Notes under the pieces: generated by a model | What the model saw: the letters and a program-made list of their open reading frames with translations, nothing else | The model's database searches: none | What the model was told of the DNA's origin: nothing | Translations under genes and position numbers: made by a program | Source: Wocania_A spongiicola | GTDB lineage: Bacteria > Bacteroidota > Bacteroidia > Flavobacteriales > Flavobacteriaceae | Assembly: GCF_023502325.1 (NCBI RefSeq) | Contig: NZ_JAMFLZ010000001.1 | Coordinates: 776,378-840,377 of the forward strand | DNA: 64,000 bases | Direction of reading: 5' to 3' | Shown: piece after piece, positions 59,404-64,000 of the stretch | Position numbering within the stretch: position 1 is the stretch's first letter | Layout: each line of letters starts with the position of its first letter

Positions 59404-60132
59404 ATGAAAAAAATTAACTTATTCTTTCTGTTTGTTTCTCTAATTGCTTTTGTAAGCTGTGAGAAAAATGAAGATGTTATTGCCATTTCTAATATTGATT
59501 ATGTTTCTTTTGAGACTGGATTCAATATTGGCGTTGACCCGACAGGAACTGCATCACAAGAAGTAAAAATATTTACATCTCAAGTAGCAAGTGCAGATAG
59601 ATCATTTACAATTAGTGTTGTAGCTGATCAAACATCGGCTAGTGCTTCAACTTACACAGTGCCTGCTTCAGTAACAGTGCCTGCAAATAGTAATGCTGGA
59701 GTGTTTAATGTTGATGTTGATGGAGCGAGTATTGATCCTAACGGAGACACATTAACTTTAGAGTTTATGGATTCTGAAGGTTTATTTGTAGGAGATCCTA
59801 TTACATTAAATTTAGAGCAGGTATGCCCAAATCCAGAAACTTTTTTAGACATAGTTTTTGATTCTTATTCTGCTGAAACATCATGGGATATTAAAGATTC
59901 ATCTGGAACAGTACTTTACTCAGCAGCATATGCTGGTGGTCAAACAGATGCTTCTCATAAATTCTGTTTACCAAACGGTACATATACATTTACTATTTAT
60001 GATGTGTATTCTGATGGTATTTGCTGTACTTACGGAAATGGTTCTTATACGCTTACAAATAATGGAAACGTTATAAAAACTGGAGGAAGTTTTGGTGCAT
60101 CTGAAGCAACAGAATTTACTTTAAGTAATTAA
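59404..60132 (+). CDS. Lipoprotein with Calx-beta-like and P-domain-like regions
   Basis: 242 residues. Lipoprotein signal with Cys19 (AFVSC-EKNED). Residues about 40-140 look like a Calx-beta/Ig strand region (SFTISVVADQTSASASTYTVPASVTVPANS). The C-terminal ~100 residues form the domain with the motif YDVYSDGICCTYGNGSYTL, which occurs after some secreted metalloproteases and other Bacteroidota exoproteins. Function unknown; perhaps binding. It shares the 13-base leader of susC, suggesting joint control. Terminator at 60157. Confidence 0.78.
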   Translation: MKKINLFFLFVSLIAFVSCEKNEDVIAISNIDYVSFETGFNIGVDPTGTASQEVKIFTSQVASADRSFTISVVADQTSASASTYTVPASVTVPANSNAGVFNVDVDGASIDPNGDTLTLEFMDSEGLFVGDPITLNLEQVCPNPETFLDIVFDSYSAETSWDIKDSSGTVLYSAAYAGGQTDASHKFCLPNGTYTFTIYDVYSDGICCTYGNGSYTLTNNGNVIKTGGSFGASEATEFTLSN

Positions 60133-60156
60133 TAAGAATAAACAATTTTATTATAT

Positions 60157-60190
60157 AAAAAGTTCAGCAATATAATTGTTGAACTTTTTT
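60157..60190 (+). terminator. Terminator between the lipoprotein and sulfotransferase genes
   Basis: AAAAAGTTCAGCAA / TTGTTGAACTTTTT with one G-U pair, loop TATAA, T-run. Confidence 0.85.
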
Positions 60191-60241
60191 ATTTACATCA
60201 GTATTTTTATAATACTGTTTAACTTAATACTTTAAACTGCT

Positions 60242-61870
60242 ATGAAGAAGTATTATATCTTTTTCGCTATTGTTTCAATTATTGCTAATTTATACTCTCA
60301 AAATACGGTTGGCATAATTAGCAATTCTGCTGAAGCTTATAATGGCTATACCTTATTTACAAGTCATAAGTCTACTTATTTAATTAATAATTGTGGAGAA
60401 ATAATTAATAAGTGGACTAGTAATTACATTGATGGAAAATCTGTATACCTTTTAGAAGATGGGAGTATCTTAAGAACAGGGGTTATAGAAAATACCGATA
60501 TATCAATTCCTGGTATAGGTGGAATTATTGAAAAAATAGATTGGGATGATAATGTAATTTGGAGCTACACATACTCTTCAAGTAGCTTGACTCAGCATCA
60601 TGATATATACCCTATGTCTAACGGAAATATTTTAATACTCGCTTTAACAAAAAAAACTGCAGCTGAAGCTATACAAGCAGGAAGAGATCCTGCATTGTTA
60701 GATGATGCAGATTTATACAATGAACAAGTTATTGAGATTGCGCCAGATTTAATAAATGGAGGAGCTAGTATTGTATGGGAATGGAACATCTGGGACCATT
60801 TAATCCAAGACTTTGATAATACCAAAGATAATTTTGGAGTAGTCTCTAATAGCCCGCAATTGTTAGATATTAATTATTTGGGGACCTCTGATAAAAAAGC
60901 TAATTGGTTGCATTGTAATTCAATTCAATATAACGAAGACCTAGACGAAATTATAATTAGCGCACGACAAATGAATGAAATATATATAATAGATCATTCA
61001 ACAACAACATTAGAAGCTTCTTTACATTCTGGAGGAAATAGAAATAAAGGAGGAGACATACTTTACAGATGGGGGAACCCATTTGCTTATGGAAAAGGAT
61101 TAGAATCAGATCAAAAATTATTTGGACAACATACGCCACATTGGATTCCGAGTACTTACAATGATGGAGGTAAGATTTTATTATTTAATAACGGTTTCGG
61201 TAGGTCTACCGAGTATTCTACAGTAGAAATAATAAGTCCTGAAAAGGATATGAGTGGAAACTATACTTATACTGGCGCCCCTTATGGACCAACAAATTTG
61301 GATTGGTCTTATCAAGATCCAACTACTCTCACTGACTTTTTTTCAAGGATAATGTCTAGTGCTCAAAGACTTCCCAATGGAAATACTTTGATTTGTGATT
61401 CAGATTCTGGTTATTTATTTGAAATAGATAATCTAAAAAATAAAGTTTGGGAATATATTAATCCTCAAAGAAATAATGGAGATATAATAGCTCAAGGAGA
61501 TACACCATTAGGTAACTTAACATTTAGAGCTTTTAAATACGAACTTAGTTATCCCGCGTTTACAGGGAGAGATTTAACACCACAAGGAACAATAGAAACT
61601 GGAGCTAGTTTACAGCCTTGTTCAATTTTAAGTACTAAAGATGCTGAATTTGCTGACCTTAAAATATTTCCTAATCCAGTGAAAAATATTTTAAATATCA
61701 AGTCCAAACACAATATAGATAGAATCGAAGTATATAATGTAATTGGTAAAAAAATACAAAGCAACTATAATTCTAATAAGATTGATATTAGTTATTTATC
61801 TAAAGGCATTTATTTTGTGAAAATTAATTTTAAAGACAAATCAATAAGTAAAAAAATAGTTAAACAATAG
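60242..61870 (+). CDS. Aryl-sulfate sulfotransferase-like secreted protein with T9SS type A sorting domain
   Basis: 542 residues. Signal peptide to about 20. The body matches the ASST/arylsulfotransferase beta-propeller: LEDGSILRTG, WDDNVIWSYTYSSSSLTQHHDIYPMSNGNIL, NWLHCNSIQYNEDLDEIIISARQMNEIYIID, GDILYRWGNPFAY, GQHTPHWIP, QRLPNGNTLICDSDSGYLFEI. The catalytic His of ASST may be the one in WLHCN or GQHTPH; I could not decide. The C-terminal ~70 residues (KIFPNPVKNILNIKS, GIYFVKINF, KKIVKQ) are a T9SS type A CTD. The Gram-negative enzymes are periplasmic; this one should be at the surface or released. Acceptor unknown. Confidence 0.85.
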   Translation: MKKYYIFFAIVSIIANLYSQNTVGIISNSAEAYNGYTLFTSHKSTYLINNCGEIINKWTSNYIDGKSVYLLEDGSILRTGVIENTDISIPGIGGIIEKIDWDDNVIWSYTYSSSSLTQHHDIYPMSNGNILILALTKKTAAEAIQAGRDPALLDDADLYNEQVIEIAPDLINGGASIVWEWNIWDHLIQDFDNTKDNFGVVSNSPQLLDINYLGTSDKKANWLHCNSIQYNEDLDEIIISARQMNEIYIIDHSTTTLEASLHSGGNRNKGGDILYRWGNPFAYGKGLESDQKLFGQHTPHWIPSTYNDGGKILLFNNGFGRSTEYSTVEIISPEKDMSGNYTYTGAPYGPTNLDWSYQDPTTLTDFFSRIMSSAQRLPNGNTLICDSDSGYLFEIDNLKNKVWEYINPQRNNGDIIAQGDTPLGNLTFRAFKYELSYPAFTGRDLTPQGTIETGASLQPCSILSTKDAEFADLKIFPNPVKNILNIKSKHNIDRIEVYNVIGKKIQSNYNSNKIDISYLSKGIYFVKINFKDKSISKKIVKQ

Positions 61871-61926
61871 TTTCTTCAAAATTACAAGTTACTTTTGTTT
61901 GGTATATTTATCGAATATAAAGCAAT

Positions 61927-61959
61927 AAAGAAAGCCAGCTATTTTAGCTGGCTTTCTTT
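61927..61959 (+). terminator. Terminator after the sulfotransferase gene
   Basis: Perfect 15-bp stem AAAGAAAGCCAGCTA / TAGCTGGCTTTCTTT with a TTT loop. G-C rich core, followed by ATTTAAAA. Confidence 0.8.
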
Positions 61960-62021
61960 ATTTAAAATATTTACTTAAAATTAGCGTTCAAATAATTACT
62001 TTTGCTGTGGAAAATTAAGTT

Positions 62022-63995
62022 ATGATAAGATTAATTTTAGTATTTTTTTTGGTGTTTTTGTTTAATAATGTAAGTGCACAAACAAAACCTAAACTATCAA
62101 AAGAACAAATGGAGCGCTTAAGAAAGCAAGACTCTCTAAATCCAGATTTAAATAATAGAGGAGCTAAGCAAGAAAAAGCTAAAATATCAGACTATTTAAT
62201 TATCTCCCATAAAAACGATACAACATTTGTAGATACTACCTTAACCATTCGAAAAGAATACAAGTTTAATTATTTACGAAAAGACAATTTTGGTTTAATA
62301 CCTTTTTCAAACTTAGGGCAAACCTACAATAGCCTAACGTATAATTTTGAAAACACTAGCCTAATGCCGAGTTTTGGTGCAAGAGCAAGGCACTTTAATT
62401 ATATGGAGATAGAAGATGTTAATTACTATCGCGTGCCAACACCATTAACAGAGCTATTGTATAAATCTGCTTTTGAGCAAGGGCAACTTGCCGATTCTTT
62501 TTTCACAGTTAACACATCGCCTCAATTAAATTTTTCAATAGCTTACAAAGGCCTTCGGTCCTTAGGTAAATACCAGCACTTGTTAACAAGTACAGGGAAT
62601 TTTCGTTTTACAACAAACTATCAAACTAAAAACAATCGCTACTTAGCAAGAGCGCATATAGTAATGCAAGACTTGTTGAATCAAGAAAATGGGGGGCTAA
62701 GAGATGATATGATTGAGAATTTTGAAAATGGAGTCGAGGAATTTTTAGATCGCTCAATTTTAGAAGTAAATTTCGAAAATGCTGAAAATATATTAAGAGG
62801 AAAGCGGTTTCATTTAGAGCATAATTATAGTATTATCAGAAAAAAAGACTCGCTTTCAAAAAATAAATTAAGCATAGGTCATATTATATCTTTAAAAGAT
62901 AAATCGTACCAATACGATCAAACTAGTGTAAGTACAAGTTATTTTGGAAGTGCTTTTGCAAGTTCGAACCAAAGAGACCGTGTAACACTCGAAAATTTTT
63001 ATAATCAACTTCAACTAAATTATAGTAACAATATTATTGGCGATTTACAATTTAATGTAAGCAGTAATAATTATAATTATGGTTACAACAAGGTGGTAGT
63101 ATTAAATGGTAATACAATAACCAATAGATTAAAAGGCGATGTGTTTTCAGCTGGAGGAAAATACCGCAAGCAATTTAAAAAGTTTGAATTATTTGGTGAG
63201 CTAGGAATAAATGTTTCAGGAGATTTCGATGGAAATTTTTTAAAGGCACATGCTACATTTAAACTAAATAGCGATTTATCAGCAACAGCATCAATAAATC
63301 ACAGTTCCAAAGCACCAAATTATAATGTGCTGTTATATCAAAGTAACTACACAAACTATAATTGGCGAAACAATTTTAATAATACAGAAACCCAACAATT
63401 AGCATTTCAGTTAAAATCAAAAAAAATAGCTGATATTTCTGTCGATTATTCAACAATAAACGACTATACCTATTTTAAAAGAGATGCAACAGGAATTCCA
63501 GATGGCGAATTTGTTCCAATCAAACCATTTCAAAATACCGAAACAATAAGTTATTTAAGAGTTAAATTAGACAAAGAAATAAAAGTTGGCAAATTTGCAC
63601 TGCAGAATACCTTATTATATCAAAACGTACAAGACGATAATAATATATTAAACGTTCCGCAGCTTACTACGCGCAATACATTGTATTATTCCAGTCACGT
63701 ATTTAAAAAAGCCATGTACTTACAAACAGGTGTAACATTCAATTACTTCACAAAGTATAATATGAATAGCTACGATCCATTGTTGGCAGAATTCTATGTA
63801 CAAACCGATAAAGAATATGGCGGATTCCCACGATTAGATTTCTTTGTAAATGCAAAAATTCGTCAAACAAGAATTTATATAAAAGCCGAGCATTTCAATT
63901 CAGCATTTACAGGTTACAATTATTTCGCAGCACCAAACAATCCATATCGAGACTTTACTGTGCGTTTCGGAGTAGTATGGAACTTCTTCTTATAA
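62022..63995 (+). CDS. Putative porin (Bacteroidota outer-membrane barrel family)
   Basis: 657 residues, complete: TAA at 63993. Signal peptide (to about 20, NNVSAQ), then a Lys/Asp-rich N-terminal segment (KLSKEQMERLRKQDSLNPD) and many amphipathic strands to the final aromatic WNFFL. Conserved features recalled from the putative-porin family: GQTYNSLTYNFENTSLMPSFGARARHFNYMEIEDVNYYRVPTPLTELLYKSAFEQGQ near residues 95-155. Probable outer-membrane channel. In many Flavobacteriaceae this gene lies close to rnhB; here the SusCD block separates them. Confidence 0.83.
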   Translation: MIRLILVFFLVFLFNNVSAQTKPKLSKEQMERLRKQDSLNPDLNNRGAKQEKAKISDYLIISHKNDTTFVDTTLTIRKEYKFNYLRKDNFGLIPFSNLGQTYNSLTYNFENTSLMPSFGARARHFNYMEIEDVNYYRVPTPLTELLYKSAFEQGQLADSFFTVNTSPQLNFSIAYKGLRSLGKYQHLLTSTGNFRFTTNYQTKNNRYLARAHIVMQDLLNQENGGLRDDMIENFENGVEEFLDRSILEVNFENAENILRGKRFHLEHNYSIIRKKDSLSKNKLSIGHIISLKDKSYQYDQTSVSTSYFGSAFASSNQRDRVTLENFYNQLQLNYSNNIIGDLQFNVSSNNYNYGYNKVVVLNGNTITNRLKGDVFSAGGKYRKQFKKFELFGELGINVSGDFDGNFLKAHATFKLNSDLSATASINHSSKAPNYNVLLYQSNYTNYNWRNNFNNTETQQLAFQLKSKKIADISVDYSTINDYTYFKRDATGIPDGEFVPIKPFQNTETISYLRVKLDKEIKVGKFALQNTLLYQNVQDDNNILNVPQLTTRNTLYYSSHVFKKAMYLQTGVTFNYFTKYNMNSYDPLLAEFYVQTDKEYGGFPRLDFFVNAKIRQTRIYIKAEHFNSAFTGYNYFAAPNNPYRDFTVRFGVVWNFFL

Positions 63996-64000
63996 AGTAA

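Noticed and set aside
52597..61870. A polysaccharide utilisation locus
   Set aside because: No glycoside hydrolase, lyase, sulfatase or sugar regulator is present, so only 'SusCD locus' is supported.

Overview
The window looks like chromosomal DNA of a marine-type Flavobacteriaceae bacterium (phylum Bacteroidota). It is AT-rich. Several promoters match the Bacteroidota -7 consensus TAnnTTTG, in the best cases with an upstream TTG 18 bases away. It carries gliding and type IX secretion (T9SS) genes (gldJ, porU, porV), a SusC/SusD pair, and four secreted proteins ending in T9SS type A sorting domains. I cannot name the genus from sequence alone.

Layout. 1-4.0 kb: the start of an arsenosugar-associated CMD protein, a CPA1 antiporter and a PIF1-type helicase. 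4.2-12.1 kb: a surface and signalling region with an LRR lipoprotein, a BspA-type T9SS adhesin, a 27-codon membrane micro-ORF, a TPR/LytS-type sensor kinase with a LytTR regulator, and a membrane AraC regulator. 12.2-14.1 kb: two tandem PAP2 phosphatases and an ICMT-like methyltransferase. 14.2-23.5 kb: housekeeping genes (acyl-CoA dehydrogenase, anmK, an amino-acid dehydrogenase, nhaD, exbB-exbD-tonB-like, folC). 23.6-26 kb: tRNA-Val, a GIY-YIG nuclease, a broken second tRNA sharing the same 3' end, and a divergent pair of small DNA-binding proteins around a strong operator. 26-34.5 kb: murF-gldJ diverging from porU-porV. 34.6-37.8 kb: cdd, pdhA and the E2 gene pdhC. 37.8-42.7 kb: an accessory block with a TPR/NarL-type two-component system, an ELWxxDGT-repeat T9SS protein, a cadherin-like lipoprotein and a second micro-ORF of the same family, bracketed by two near-identical terminators. 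42.7-52.3 kb: M28 peptidase, SDR, HAD, NTF2-like, NdpA-like, TapB-like, OmpA, a large lipoprotein and rnhB. 52.6-61.9 kb: a SusCD locus with a subtilase, a lipoprotein and an aryl-sulfate sulfotransferase. 62.0-64 kb: a putative porin.

How it fits together. The PorU/PorV sortase complex encoded here would process the four CTD-bearing proteins, so the window holds both the export machine and some of its cargo. Two loci share one plan: TPR sensor kinase, response regulator, repeat-rich T9SS surface protein and a micro-ORF with the core E-[RK]-YRLEL-x-LV. In the second locus the palindrome CTACCC-N4-GGGTAG lies 22-23 bp upstream of a -7-like box at both the kinase gene and the surface-protein gene. 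This implies that the NarL-type regulator controls its own operon and the adhesin from about position -42. The micro-ORF family, this small regulon and the tRNA/GIY-YIG cassette are the most promising unexplained items.
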